A stretch of DNA of 47,454 bases from the NCBI GenBank assembly GCA_947476015.1, contig CANJOS010000003.1:1-47454 (forward strand), read 5' to 3'. The notes beneath the pieces are model-generated. The model worked only from the letters and a program-made list of their open reading frames with translations. It made no database searches and had not been told where the DNA came from. The position numbers and the translations under genes are program-made. Below, one piece after another: positions 16,129 through 26,489 of the stretch. This DNA comes from Comamonadaceae bacterium (GTDB lineage: Bacteria > Pseudomonadota > Gammaproteobacteria > Burkholderiales > Burkholderiaceae_C). Each line of letters opens with the position of its first letter. Position 1 is the stretch's first letter.

Positions 16129-16571
16129 AAAAACTGAATCCTTCTTGGCTTGCCCCAAGTCAACACAACCCAAAGCGCCGCATGAGCATTGCCTGGACAC
16201 TGGGCTCAGTGCTGATGTCAGGCTCTGTTAATGCAGTCGCTTCCAACCTGAGTCAGTTATCGCCTGAGGGCATAGAACTGGTTTTTCCAAGGCTTGCAGA
16301 CACAGGCAATGCTGTGCCCTTGGAAGCTCAAATCACAGCCCCTTCAGGTACCCACTTAACTCAATTGAAAGTGGTGCTTCCAGAAAATCCCAATCCTCTT
16401 GCTCTTCAATTGAAAATTTTGGGACAAGCTCGCCAATACCAATTGAGCACACGGCTGAGGCTTGCAGCCAGCCAATCAGTTTGGGTGCACGCCTCATTCA
16501 GCGATGGCAGTGAGCGCGCTCACAGTGCGCCCACCGTCATTACGTCAACCGCCTGTTTAGACGACTCCTAA
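16125..16571 (+). CDS. soxY: SoxY-like sulfur carrier with non-canonical C-terminus
   Basis: From the ATG that overlaps the soxX stop, 148 residues. A Tat-like signal (PKRRMSIAW and a hydrophobic run to SGSVNAVAS) is followed by the SoxY beta-sandwich (VPLEAQITAPSGTHLTQLKV, LPENPNPLALQL). In normal SoxY the chain ends in GGCGG, whose cysteine carries the sulfur substrate on a flexible arm. Here the end is TSTACLDDS: one cysteine (C144) remains, but all four flanking glycines are gone. No GGCGG appears in the other frames at this point, so a simple frameshift does not explain it. It may be a modified carrier or a decaying one. Confidence 0.78.
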   Translation: MKKLNPSWLAPSQHNPKRRMSIAWTLGSVLMSGSVNAVASNLSQLSPEGIELVFPRLADTGNAVPLEAQITAPSGTHLTQLKVVLPENPNPLALQLKILGQARQYQLSTRLRLAASQSVWVHASFSDGSERAHSAPTVITSTACLDDS

Positions 16572-16576
16572 CACCC

Positions 16577-16906
16577 ATGAGCCCACCTGTTTTAACGAAA
16601 TTGGCCTTCATGGGCGCTGTGAAACCAGGCGCCACTGTGCAGGCACGGTGGTCTGCATCTCATCCGATGGACTCGGGCTTTAGAGTCGATGATTCTGGGC
16701 GACGTATTCCTCGAAATATCATCCACAGCGTCAGCGTGTTTCTCAATGAACAACTGATTCTAGAAGCAGATTTAGGAACCGCCATGACATCACCCGTCTA
16801 TTTGGCATTTTCATTGGTAGTTCCAGCTGAAGGCGGTATGGTGAAAGTTGTTTGGAAAGACGATCTCGGAGTCATGGGCGAGACACTGCAACGTTTGGTG
16901 CTGTGA
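16577..16906 (+). CDS. soxZ: SoxZ sulfur carrier partner
   Basis: This 109-residue protein matches SoxZ. It has an N-terminal Ig-like strand set, then SHPMDSGFRVDDSGRRIPRN (about 29-48) and ADLGTAMTSPVYLAFSLVVP, ending KVVWKDDLGVMGET. SoxZ forms the heterodimer with SoxY that carries sulfur intermediates between Sox enzymes; it has no signal of its own and is exported with SoxY. It starts five bases after soxY and ends four bases before soxA, so the set is a tight operon. Length is normal. Confidence 0.9.
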   Translation: MSPPVLTKLAFMGAVKPGATVQARWSASHPMDSGFRVDDSGRRIPRNIIHSVSVFLNEQLILEADLGTAMTSPVYLAFSLVVPAEGGMVKVVWKDDLGVMGETLQRLVL

Positions 16907-16910
16907 CGCC

Positions 16911-17741
16911 ATGCACGTGCAAGGCATCTTAGGTTTGTTTCAAGTGACCTCACTTCTAAATTCAAAGTGCGTCTTTATGTTGACCCTTTGCACAGTGTTT
17001 AATGTCTGTGCACAAACACCCCAGCCAACAAATTTGCGACAGAGCCTGCTAAGCGGCAATGCATTTTTAAGTCCTGCGATGCAAAACCTGCAGAAAGATG
17101 CAAGCGCCAATCCGGTAAGCTTGTGGCTAGAGCAGGGAAAATCACTTTGGGGCTCTTCCAACCAGCGCTCTGAGTGTTTTCAATGCCACGGTGATGTGCA
17201 GCGTATGAAAGGCGCTGCTACCCAGTTCCCAAAGTGGTCCACAAAATATCAAAAATTGATCAACTTGGAAGATCAAATTTTGCTTTGTTCTGAAAGAACA
17301 TCGCGCCCCTTGAAAGGCCTTGAAAATGCCGAGGTCTTGTCTCTGAGTGCTTTACTTCATGAAGCCAGTCAAGGCCTGCCCTTTGCAGTCGCACCCAACC
17401 CAAGCAATCAAAAACAATGGCAGGCTGAGTTAAATGCGGGGGGTGCATTGTTTACAACACGCATCGGCAGAATGAACTTGGCTTGCACCCACTGCCACGA
17501 TCAGCAAATTGGCAAACAAATGCGGGCCGATGTGATATCGCCTGGACACCCCACTGGGTTTCCCATCTTCAAGATGAGTTGGCAAAGTATGGGATCTTTG
17601 GACAGACGCCTGCGCGCCTGCTATTCGGGTGTTCAAGCAGAAGTACCCAAGCCCGGCAGCGCCGAGCTTCGTCAACTTGAATTGTTTTTAAAAATTAGAT
17701 CTCAAGAACTGCCCGTTGAAGGGCCGTCCTTGCGACGTTGA
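16911..17741 (+). CDS. soxA: Sulfur oxidation c-type cytochrome SoxA, diheme type
   Basis: The ATG four bases after soxZ gives 276 residues with a signal peptide ending near NVCAQ (residue 35). Two heme sites are present: CFQCH (89-93) and CTHCH (192-196). C126 in ILLCSERT is a good candidate for the axial cysteine of heme 1. The C-terminal motif LDRRLRACYSGVQAE places the active-site cysteine at C237, the residue that forms the persulfide ligand in SoxAX. With SoxX it should couple thiosulfate to the SoxY cysteine. All key residues look intact, unlike in the neighbouring SoxY. No soxB or soxCD follows. Confidence 0.9.
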   Translation: MHVQGILGLFQVTSLLNSKCVFMLTLCTVFNVCAQTPQPTNLRQSLLSGNAFLSPAMQNLQKDASANPVSLWLEQGKSLWGSSNQRSECFQCHGDVQRMKGAATQFPKWSTKYQKLINLEDQILLCSERTSRPLKGLENAEVLSLSALLHEASQGLPFAVAPNPSNQKQWQAELNAGGALFTTRIGRMNLACTHCHDQQIGKQMRADVISPGHPTGFPIFKMSWQSMGSLDRRLRACYSGVQAEVPKPGSAELRQLELFLKIRSQELPVEGPSLRR

Positions 17742-17765
17742 ATTTCTAAGCCACTCGCTATCCGT

Positions 17766-19970
17766 TCAGACGAACTTCAAACCTGCATTTTTCAAAGGCA
17801 AATCTCTGAGAGGCTTGCCGATTGCAGCAGAAATGGCATTGATCACGGCAGGCGCCACCACGCAAATGGTGGGCTCACCCACACCGCCCCAGAAGTCGTA
17901 TGTGGGTACCAAAACGGTTTCAACTTTGGGCATCTGAGCCATTTTGAGCAATTGGTAGGTGTCAAAATTCTTCTCTTTGATGCGGCCATTTTCAACCGTG
18001 CATTCGCCAAAGAATGTGGCACTCAGTCCCATCACCACGCCACCCTCGACTTGTGCGGCGACTTGATGAGGATTGACAAAATGGCCTGCATTGGTGGCCA
18101 ACACCATGCGCAAAACTTTGACTTCACCCTTAGGACTGACAGTGACTTCAGCAACCGCTGCCGAATAAGCACCATAGCCCATGAACTGCGCAATGCCTCT
18201 GAACACACCCGGTGCTGCGGGCTTGCCCCAATCACCTTTTTCTGCGGCGGCATTCAGAACTTGCAAATGCTTGGGATGGTTTTGCATCAAAGCTTGACGG
18301 AATGCCAAAGAGTCTTTGCCTGCAGCCCTGGCAACCTCTTCAATGAAACACTCCATGTAAACACCGTTTTGATTGGTGTTCACACCGCGCCATGGACCAA
18401 CCGGCACATGGGTGTTGCGAATCGCGTATTCAGTGAGTAAATTGGGAATGGTGTAACCCAATTGTGCGTCGCCGGGTTGCGACCAGAACCCCTGCAATTG
18501 ACGTTCGTCCTTACCGTCTTTGATAGCGGAAGGATTCACCCATGCGTTGATGGACTGGCCGGATGATCGGAGCGTCATCCCAACCAAGTTACCCTTGTCG
18601 TCCAAGCCCGCTTTCATATAGCATTGAGAGAGAGGGCGATAGTAATCGTGGGTTTGGTCTTCTTCACGCGTCCAAATCATTTTGACAGGCGTGCCTGGAA
18701 ACTGCTTGGCAATTTTGACGGCTTGAGACACAAAGTCTTGTTGACCGCCTTTGCGCCCAAAGGCACCTCCCAAATCAGTGACATAGACTTCGCACTTTTC
18801 AAGTGGCAAGCCCGCAGTTTCGGCCAGCACCGCCAAGGAAGCTTCGGCATTTTGGGTGGGCGTCCATACCTCAGCTCTCTCAGCAGTCCAACGCGCTGTG
18901 CAATTCATGGGCTCCATGGGGGAATGAGACAAAAATGGTGTGCTGTAAACGGCCTCAACTTTTTTCGGTGCATTGGCCACGACATTGATCGGATCGCCCT
19001 CATTGCGACCCGCATAGTTGCCCGGTGCAGTAAGACCTTCACTCAGATGTTTGGCAATCATGGCGCTGTTGACCTTCGCATTAGGGCCTTCGTCCCAAAC
19101 GATAGGAAGTTGCACCAATGCATTTTTAGCGCGCCACCAAGAATCGGCCACCACTGCAACAGTGCTGGCATCGACTCGGACCACAGCCTTGACACCTCGC
19201 AATGTTTTAACTTTGCTATCGTCAAAGCTCACCAACTTGCCACCGAACACGGGGCAATCCATGACCGTGGCACACAGCATGCCGTCCATCTTCAAATCAA
19301 TGCCATAAATGAGTTTGCCGTTGAGCTTGTTGGCTGTGTCTAGGCGTTTGACAGATTTACCGGCAATTTTCCAAGATCGCGGATCCTTCAGAACAACGGT
19401 TTTCATGTCGGGTACCGGCAATTTAGCCGCAGCAGCAGCTACCTTGCCATACGTTGTCTTGCGACCTGATGAAGCATGGGCAATGACGCTGTTTGCAACT
19501 TCAAGTTCTGCCACCGGCACATTCCACTCATTGGCCGCGGCTTGCATGAGCATCATGCGAGCCACAGCGCCGCCGCGGCGAACGTAATCTTGGGAACCAC
19601 GAATGCCCCGACTGCCACCGGTGCTCATATCGCCCCAAGCTCTCTTGCGTTTTAAATTTTGACCCGCGGTGGGCGACTCTGTGGTGATTTTTGACCAATC
19701 GCACTCTAATTCTTCGGCCACCAATTGCGCCAAGCCTGTGCGAGTACCCTGCCCCATTTCAGAACGAACCACCCGAACCACACAAGTGTCGTCGGGCTTG
19801 ACCACCACCCAAACGCCCACCTCGGAGTTTGTTTCTGCGCTTTGGGCGAGTGCTTCTGAGGTAGGCAACAAGGGAAGGCCTAAAGCCAAGCCACCGCTGG
19901 CCATGGCGGATGTTCCCACCATGAAACTGCGGCGTGTCAGTTGAACTGGAGAGGTTTGAATTTGATTCAT
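17766..19970 (-). CDS. Molybdopterin-binding subunit of an IorB-type molybdenum hydroxylase
   Basis: This 734-residue protein begins with a Tat signal (TRRSFMVGTSAMASGGLALG). It has the xanthine dehydrogenase/IorB layout: EVGVWVVVKPDDTCVVRVVRSEMGQGTRTGL near the N-terminus, GAFGRKGGQQDF in the cofactor region, and near the end GVGEPTICVVAPA, where the glutamate is the expected catalytic base. Such enzymes hydroxylate N-heterocycles or oxidise aldehydes in the periplasm. The small iron-sulfur subunit is directly upstream (11-base gap). Substrate is unknown. Its end faces soxA, 24 bases away, with no terminator visible. Confidence 0.87.
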   Translation of the reverse strand: MNQIQTSPVQLTRRSFMVGTSAMASGGLALGLPLLPTSEALAQSAETNSEVGVWVVVKPDDTCVVRVVRSEMGQGTRTGLAQLVAEELECDWSKITTESPTAGQNLKRKRAWGDMSTGGSRGIRGSQDYVRRGGAVARMMLMQAAANEWNVPVAELEVANSVIAHASSGRKTTYGKVAAAAAKLPVPDMKTVVLKDPRSWKIAGKSVKRLDTANKLNGKLIYGIDLKMDGMLCATVMDCPVFGGKLVSFDDSKVKTLRGVKAVVRVDASTVAVVADSWWRAKNALVQLPIVWDEGPNAKVNSAMIAKHLSEGLTAPGNYAGRNEGDPINVVANAPKKVEAVYSTPFLSHSPMEPMNCTARWTAERAEVWTPTQNAEASLAVLAETAGLPLEKCEVYVTDLGGAFGRKGGQQDFVSQAVKIAKQFPGTPVKMIWTREEDQTHDYYRPLSQCYMKAGLDDKGNLVGMTLRSSGQSINAWVNPSAIKDGKDERQLQGFWSQPGDAQLGYTIPNLLTEYAIRNTHVPVGPWRGVNTNQNGVYMECFIEEVARAAGKDSLAFRQALMQNHPKHLQVLNAAAEKGDWGKPAAPGVFRGIAQFMGYGAYSAAVAEVTVSPKGEVKVLRMVLATNAGHFVNPHQVAAQVEGGVVMGLSATFFGECTVENGRIKEKNFDTYQLLKMAQMPKVETVLVPTYDFWGGVGEPTICVVAPAVINAISAAIGKPLRDLPLKNAGLKFV

Positions 19971-19981
19971 GTTGTTTCTCC

Positions 19982-20488
19982 TTAAACTTTGATTTGCTGA
20001 ACCAAAGCAGCAACTTCACCGCTGTCGGACTTGGTCAATTTTTTTGTTCCAGCCGCCACATGAATCGCTTCGCGAATGCGTTGGTAGGTTCCACAACGAC
20101 AGATGTTGGTCATGGCCAAATCGATGTCTTTGTTGGTAGGTTTGGGTTTGCGCTTCAACAATGCCGACGCAGCCATGATTTGACCCGACTGGCAGTAACC
20201 GCACTGAGGGACATCCACCTCGGCCCAGGCTTTTTGCACGGGGTGCTGGCTGCTGTCTGACAGACCTTCAATGGTGGTTATTTTGCGACCCGTCATGGCA
20301 GAGCCTGGGACGGAGCAAGAACGAACGGGCTGACCGTCAACGTGAACTGTGCAGGCACCGCATTGGGCAATACCGCAACCGAACTTGGTTCCAGTGAGGC
20401 CTAGAACTTCTCGGACAACCCAGAGCAAGGGCATCTCTGGCTCAGCATCAATTTTTTGGACTTTGCCATTCACATTCAGTGCATACAT
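19982..20488 (-). CDS. 2Fe-2S subunit of an IorA-type molybdenum hydroxylase
   Basis: This 168-residue protein has both iron-sulfur motifs of the family: the plant-type cluster [21 protein letters not shown] around residues 38-58, and the second cluster pair CGYCQSGQ and [13 protein letters not shown] in the helical C-terminal domain. It passes electrons from the molybdenum subunit encoded next door. There is a GGAG ribosome site before the ATG. No third FAD-binding subunit is present, which is normal for the IorAB class, where a cytochrome usually takes the electrons. That acceptor is not obvious nearby. Confidence 0.93.
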   Translation of the reverse strand: MYALNVNGKVQKIDAEPEMPLLWVVREVLGLTGTKFGCGIAQCGACTVHVDGQPVRSCSVPGSAMTGRKITTIEGLSDSSQHPVQKAWAEVDVPQCGYCQSGQIMAASALLKRKPKPTNKDIDLAMTNICRCGTYQRIREAIHVAAGTKKLTKSDSGEVAALVQQIKV

Positions 20489-20587
20489 GTCTTATCTCCT
20501 AGTTAAGCGGACGAAAACTGCGTCAGTATTGGGACATTTTGATTTCAAAAGAATGACCTTACTTTCATTACAGTTGAATTTTTTCAT

Positions 20588-20612
20588 AAAAAAAAAGGCC
20601 AAAGCCTCTTTT
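20588..20612 (-). terminator. Intrinsic terminator of the pmd operon
   Basis: On the minus strand AAAAGAGGC and GCCTTTTTT pair around TTTG (one G-U pair), ending in a run of nine T. It lies 48 bases after the aldo/keto reductase stop and would end the leftward pmd transcript before the iorAB genes. Confidence 0.75.
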
Positions 20613-20659
20613 CCTAGGGTTTACACCGCCAGCGCAGACCGCGCTGTCTTGGCATTGAT

Positions 20660-21661
20660 TCAAAAAATTTCTGTATCGACCTCAGAGTTGGCTTGAGCGT
20701 TGTAACGATTCCCCTGAACCGTTTTTTCATTGATTAAGCCATCAAGCTGAGCGATCAAATCGGTACTTAACTTCACATCCGAAGCGCCCAAGTCGTCTTT
20801 CAAGTGCGACACGCTGGTGGTGCCTGGAATGGGAATGATGTGCGGCGCTTTAAGGAGAAGCCAGGCCAAGGCCAGTTGGGCTGGCGAACATTCAGCTTCG
20901 TTGGCCAGGGCTTGGTATGGCGCAAAGAGTTTGAAATTGGCAGCGTAATTCTCGGCTGTGAATCGCGGCATGGATTGACGAATGTCTTTGGCATCCAAGG
21001 ATTCAATGTTCAAGGGGCCACACAAGAAACCTCTGGCCACTGGACTGAAAGCCACAAAGGTGATGCCCATTTCATCGCAGGCTTTGAGCACTGCAATTTC
21101 TGGGTTCCGTGTCCACAAAGAATATTCAGTTTGCACTGCAGTGATGGGATGAACGGCATGCGCTTTGCGAAGGGTACTGGCTGAAACTTCTGACAAACCA
21201 ATGCTTTGAATTTTGCCTTGACGCACCAAGTCACTGAGTGCGCCAACGCTGTCCTCGATGGGTACTTTTTTGTCCCAGCGGTGAAGGTAGTACAGATCGA
21301 TGACGTCGGTTTGCAAGCGCTTGAGTGCGTCTTCACAGGTTTTGCGAATGGTTTCAGGTCGGCCATCGATGACGCGAACCAACTTGCCATCGCCATTGAC
21401 ATCCACGCCTGTCATGCCACATTTGCTGGCCAAAGTGAACTTTTGGCGGTGCGACTTCAACACTTTGCCGACCAAGGTTTCATTGCTGCCAAAACCATAC
21501 AGCGCAGCGGTGTCAAAAAATGTCACCCCCTGATCAAGGGCAGTGAGAAGCACACGCTCAGCTTGCTCTGCTGAAACCGGCTCACCATAAGCATGGCTTA
21601 AGTTCATGCAACCCAAGCCTATTTCGCTGACTTGGAAGGGACCTAATTTTCTATTTTTCAT
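20660..21661 (-). CDS. Aldo/keto reductase
   Basis: This 333-residue protein has the full catalytic tetrad of the AKR barrel: D50, Y55, K80 and H127 (in FFDTAALYG, ASK and LYYLHRWD). The C-terminal part (IPIPGTTSVSHLKDDLGA) binds the NADPH phosphate. It reduces an aldehyde or ketone; the substrate is unknown. It sits 28 bases behind the AroE-like gene at the end of the pmd operon, so it may handle an aromatic aldehyde such as vanillin or a side product of ring cleavage, but this is inference. A terminator follows. Confidence 0.9.
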   Translation of the reverse strand: MKNRKLGPFQVSEIGLGCMNLSHAYGEPVSAEQAERVLLTALDQGVTFFDTAALYGFGSNETLVGKVLKSHRQKFTLASKCGMTGVDVNGDGKLVRVIDGRPETIRKTCEDALKRLQTDVIDLYYLHRWDKKVPIEDSVGALSDLVRQGKIQSIGLSEVSASTLRKAHAVHPITAVQTEYSLWTRNPEIAVLKACDEMGITFVAFSPVARGFLCGPLNIESLDAKDIRQSMPRFTAENYAANFKLFAPYQALANEAECSPAQLALAWLLLKAPHIIPIPGTTSVSHLKDDLGASDVKLSTDLIAQLDGLINEKTVQGNRYNAQANSEVDTEIF

Positions 21662-21689
21662 GCGTTAACTTTGAGAGAAAAGTGACAGA

Positions 21690-22523
21690 TTAAGCCAAAC
21701 GGGCCACATTGCGAAGAACTTCTGGCGCAGTGGTTTTCAACCCGAAGTACTCCAGATAAGCGGGAATTTGTTCAAACAACATGTCAGAGCCTACCTGAAC
21801 TTTGCACCCTCGGTTTTGTGCTGCAGTCAAGAACGCCGTCATTTCTTGGCGCATCACCACCTCACCCACCAGGGTTTCAGGTGCAATGCGCGAGACGTTC
21901 ATCGGCAAGGGATCCCCCTCATTCATGCCCATCGGCGTGGCGTTCACCACCAAATCGTGCCCATCAGGGTCATTCGATCCCACTTGGACTTTGATGTGGG
22001 GGTATTCAGATTGCAAGCGCTTGGCCAAGCCATCACAGACGCTTGTGTTGACATCAAACAAGCTGATGGCGGCAATTTGTTCGGCGGCCAAGGATGCGGC
22101 AATGGCTGACCCCACGCCACCCGTGCCCACCACCAAGACACGCTGACCGTGTAAATCAAAGCCTTTGCGTTTCACACCGCGAACAAAACCTGCACCATCG
22201 AACATGTCGCCCACCAACCTGCCCTTTGCATCCAGCTTCACGGCATTGCAGGCACCGGCCACTTTGACTGTGGGGGTGACCTCTTCCAACAAGTCAAGTG
22301 TTGTGACCTTGTGCGGCATGGTAATCAATGCGCCTCTTATGTTGGTCAGAGTGAACACAGATTTTAAAAATACAGGGTAATGCTCAGCCAGGCAACCCAT
22401 TGGCACCACTACCGCATTGATGCCTTCTTTTTCAAAATAAGGGTTATAGATGAGCGGCGATTTAAAACTGTGCGTGGGATGGCCAATGTGGGCGATCAAC
22501 TCGGTCTGGCCGTCGATGTTCAT
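21690..22523 (-). CDS. Shikimate/quinate dehydrogenase-like protein (AroE family)
   Basis: This 277-residue protein has the AroE two-domain layout. The substrate domain has GHPTHSFKSP (both hydroxyl-binding serines, S19 and S22) and the catalytic lysine K72 in TMPHKVTTLD. The nucleotide domain has VVGTGGVGSA at 131-140. The usual GxNTDxxG motif is changed to GDMFDGAG: the aspartate (D109) is kept but Asn and Thr are not. This suggests a substrate other than shikimate. It lies eight bases behind pmdC in the protocatechuate operon, where oxidation of a quinate- or shikimate-like compound could feed 3-dehydroshikimate into protocatechuate. The biosynthetic aroE is probably elsewhere. Confidence 0.85.
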   Translation of the reverse strand: MNIDGQTELIAHIGHPTHSFKSPLIYNPYFEKEGINAVVVPMGCLAEHYPVFLKSVFTLTNIRGALITMPHKVTTLDLLEEVTPTVKVAGACNAVKLDAKGRLVGDMFDGAGFVRGVKRKGFDLHGQRVLVVGTGGVGSAIAASLAAEQIAAISLFDVNTSVCDGLAKRLQSEYPHIKVQVGSNDPDGHDLVVNATPMGMNEGDPLPMNVSRIAPETLVGEVVMRQEMTAFLTAAQNRGCKVQVGSDMLFEQIPAYLEYFGLKTTAPEVLRNVARLA

Positions 22524-22530
22524 TGGGTGA

Positions 22531-23487
22531 TCACGCGTTCAGTTGTTGCTCTAAATCGTGCAAAACTTTGTAGCAAGGCAGCACTTGGGCCACACTGGCG
22601 TTGGGCTCACGACCTTCTTTGATGGCAGCGAAAAATTCTCGGTCTTGCAACTCAATGCCATTCATTGAAACAGCCACTTTGGAGACATCGATTTGCTCCT
22701 CTTTGCCAGTGAACAAGTCGTCATAACGTGCCAAATAGGTGCCCGTATTTCCGATGTATCGGAAATAGGTGCCCAGGGGACCGTCGTTGTTGAAGGACAA
22801 GCTCAAAGTGCAAATGGCACCATTTGCCGCTTGCAACTGAATGCTCATGTCCATGGCAATGCCCAGCGATGGATGAATGGGGCCTTGAACCGCGTTGGCT
22901 TTCACAATGGGGCTGCCTGCTTGATACGCAAACAAATCCACAGTGTGCGCGGCATGGTGCCACAGCAAATGGTCAGTCCAGCTGCGCGCTTGACCTAAAG
23001 CATTCATGTTAGTGCGCCGAAAGAAATAAGTTTGCACATCCATTTGCTGGATGTTGAACTCACCCGCTTTGATTTTATTGTTCACCCATTGATGGCTGGG
23101 ATTGAAACGGCGTGTGTGGCCGCACATGGCCACTTTGCCTGATTCTCTGGCAAGACGAACCACTTCGTTAGCGTCTTTCCAACTGTCAGCCAAAGGGATT
23201 TCCACTTGAACATGCTTGCCTGCTTTAAGACAAGCAATGGACTGAGACGCATGCATTTGCGTCGGTGTACACAAAATGACGGCGTCCACTTCTGGCAAGG
23301 CCAAGCTGTCGGCCAAGTCTGTTGTGACATGGTGGATGCCATATTTATCTGCAACTTCCTTTGTTTTGTCGAACTCGCGACCCACGAGAGAAACAACTTC
23401 GATCCCTGTGATATTTTGGATGCCGTCTAAGTGCTTGATGCCGAACGCACCCGCACCTGCCAAAGCAACTTTGATTGTTTGAGACAT
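22531..23487 (-). CDS. pmdC: 4-carboxy-2-hydroxymuconate-6-semialdehyde dehydrogenase
   Basis: This 318-residue Gfo/Idh/MocA-type oxidoreductase has the Rossmann motif VALAGAGAFGIKHLDGI at the start, CTPTQMHASQSI and GKHVQVEIPLADS, and CGHTRRFNPSHQW, all characteristic of LigC/PmdC. It oxidises the hemiacetal form of the ring-cleavage product to 2-pyrone-4,6-dicarboxylate with NADP+. It follows pmdB in the known pmd order. The length matches LigC (about 315). Confidence 0.93.
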   Translation of the reverse strand: MSQTIKVALAGAGAFGIKHLDGIQNITGIEVVSLVGREFDKTKEVADKYGIHHVTTDLADSLALPEVDAVILCTPTQMHASQSIACLKAGKHVQVEIPLADSWKDANEVVRLARESGKVAMCGHTRRFNPSHQWVNNKIKAGEFNIQQMDVQTYFFRRTNMNALGQARSWTDHLLWHHAAHTVDLFAYQAGSPIVKANAVQGPIHPSLGIAMDMSIQLQAANGAICTLSLSFNNDGPLGTYFRYIGNTGTYLARYDDLFTGKEEQIDVSKVAVSMNGIELQDREFFAAIKEGREPNASVAQVLPCYKVLHDLEQQLNA

Positions 23488-23503
23488 TCGATTTTTCCTC
23501 AGT

Positions 23504-24815
<1,312 letters not shown>

Positions 24816-24816
<1 letters not shown>

Positions 24817-25733
24817 TAAAGAGTCTCCTCAGGCCAATACAAACGCATTGGGTTGTCAACCAGCAGTTTCTTTTGTTGCGCCGGCGTAGTGGCAATGTGG
24901 GGAATGAAGTCGACCAACAGACCATCGTCTGGCATGTGTTTCTTTAAATTGGGGTGTGGCCAGTCGGTGCCCCACAACACCCGATCGGGAAACTCTTGCA
25001 CAATGGCTTTGGCAAAAGGCACGACATCTTGGTAGGCATTTTTTTCGCCATGAAGTGCAGGTGCACCTGAAGACGACAAGCGCTCAGGGCAAGTCACCTT
25101 GCTCCATACATTGGGATGTTCACGCATGAACTTCAGGAACAATTGAAACTGCGGACCTTCGACCGGAAGTTTGACATCAGGTGTACCCATGTGGTCCACC
25201 ACCAAAATGGTGGGGAGGCCTGTGAAGAAATCCCAAAGTTCTGGCAAGTCAACGGCTTCAAAATAAATGACCACATGCCAGCCTAGTTTGGCAATGCGGG
25301 TTGCAATTCCCATGAGTTCTTCTTTGGGGGTGAAATCCACCAAACGTTTCACGAAATTGAAACGCACGCCGCGAATGCCTGCATCGTGCATGGCCTGTAA
25401 TTCTTCGTCGGTCACCGTGCGCTTCACAGAAGCCACGCCCCTGGCTTTGCCATTGGAATGTAACAAGGCATCTATCGTCGCACTGTTGTCAGTGCCATGG
25501 CAGGTTGCCCCCACCACCACATTTCGCGAAAAACCCAAGTGATCACGCAGTGCATACAACTGATTTTTGGAAGCATCACATGGTGTGTACTTTCTTTCTG
25601 GCGCATACGGGAATTCAGCGCCAGGTCCAAAGACGTGGCAATGCGCATCCACTGCGCCTTCAGGCAACTTGAATTGAGGTTTGCTGGGGTTGGCGTACCA
25701 ATCTAGCCAACCCGGTGTTTTTTGAAATTCCAT
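24816..25733 (-). CDS. pmdD: 2-pyrone-4,6-dicarboxylate hydrolase
   Basis: From the ATG at 25733 (AGAGAG about six bases upstream; a TTG start 18 bases earlier overlaps that site) this gives 305 residues. Amidohydrolase barrel motifs are VDAHCHVFGPG at about 28-38, VVDHMGTPD and LWGTDWPHPN, as in LigI/PmdD. It opens the lactone 2-pyrone-4,6-dicarboxylate to 4-oxalomesaconate. It lies 24 bases behind pmdF and overlaps pmdA. Confidence 0.94.
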
Positions 25734-25757
25734 AAAAACTCTCTGATGCAAAATAAA

Positions 25758-26441
25758 TTAATCGATGTATTTCAAACCTGCCTTGGCCAAGGGTTCGCGC
25801 ATGTTGTACATGTCGAGACCCAACACACCAGCGGCCAACTTGGCGCGCTTTTCACCTTCATTGGCTTCACGCGCCTCAGCGGCATCTGCCACTTTCTGAG
25901 CCCACTGAGCAGGAACCACCACCACGCCATCGTCGTCAGCCACGATGGCGTCGCCAGGATTGACATTCACGCCAGCGCAGACCACAGGGATGTTCACCGA
26001 TCCGAGTGTTGATTTGATGGTGCCCTTGGCGCTGATGCCTTTGCTCCATACAGGAAAACCCATGGCCGTCAGTTCGCGCACATCGCGAACACCCGCATCG
26101 ATGACCAAGGCTTTTGCACCACGCGCCATGAAGGACGTGGCCAACAAGTCACCAAAAAAACCGTCACAGTTGTCTGCGCTGATAGCGGCCACGACAATGT
26201 CGCCGGGTTCAATTTGTTCTGCCACCACATGCATCATCCAGTTGTCGCCAGGGTGCAATAGGACCGTGACGGCTGTGCCCGAGACGGGTATCCCACTGTA
26301 AATGGGTCGCATGTATTTCTGCATCAAGCCCACCCGACCCATGGCCTCATGCACGGTGGCCACACCAAAGCGGCCCAATTTTTCTACGGCTACTTTGTCG
26401 GCGCGAGTGATGTTGCGTTTGACGATGCCAAGTTCGGTCAT
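25758..26441 (-). CDS. pmdF: 4-carboxy-4-hydroxy-2-oxoadipate aldolase
   Basis: This 227-residue protein belongs to the RraA-like class II aldolases (LigK/PmdF). It has [13 protein letters not shown], the metal and pyruvate binding region [20 protein letters not shown] with [15 protein letters not shown], and the conserved [10 protein letters not shown] loop (arginine and aspartate for binding pyruvate and magnesium). It splits 4-carboxy-4-hydroxy-2-oxoadipate into pyruvate and oxaloacetate, the final step of the pathway. Length is normal. Confidence 0.94.
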   Translation of the reverse strand: MTELGIVKRNITRADKVAVEKLGRFGVATVHEAMGRVGLMQKYMRPIYSGIPVSGTAVTVLLHPGDNWMMHVVAEQIEPGDIVVAAISADNCDGFFGDLLATSFMARGAKALVIDAGVRDVRELTAMGFPVWSKGISAKGTIKSTLGSVNIPVVCAGVNVNPGDAIVADDDGVVVVPAQWAQKVADAAEAREANEGEKRAKLAAGVLGLDMYNMREPLAKAGLKYID

Positions 26442-26489
26442 GCTAAATCCAATGTAAAAAATTAAACAACACGCGAGTCTTGAAAGTTT

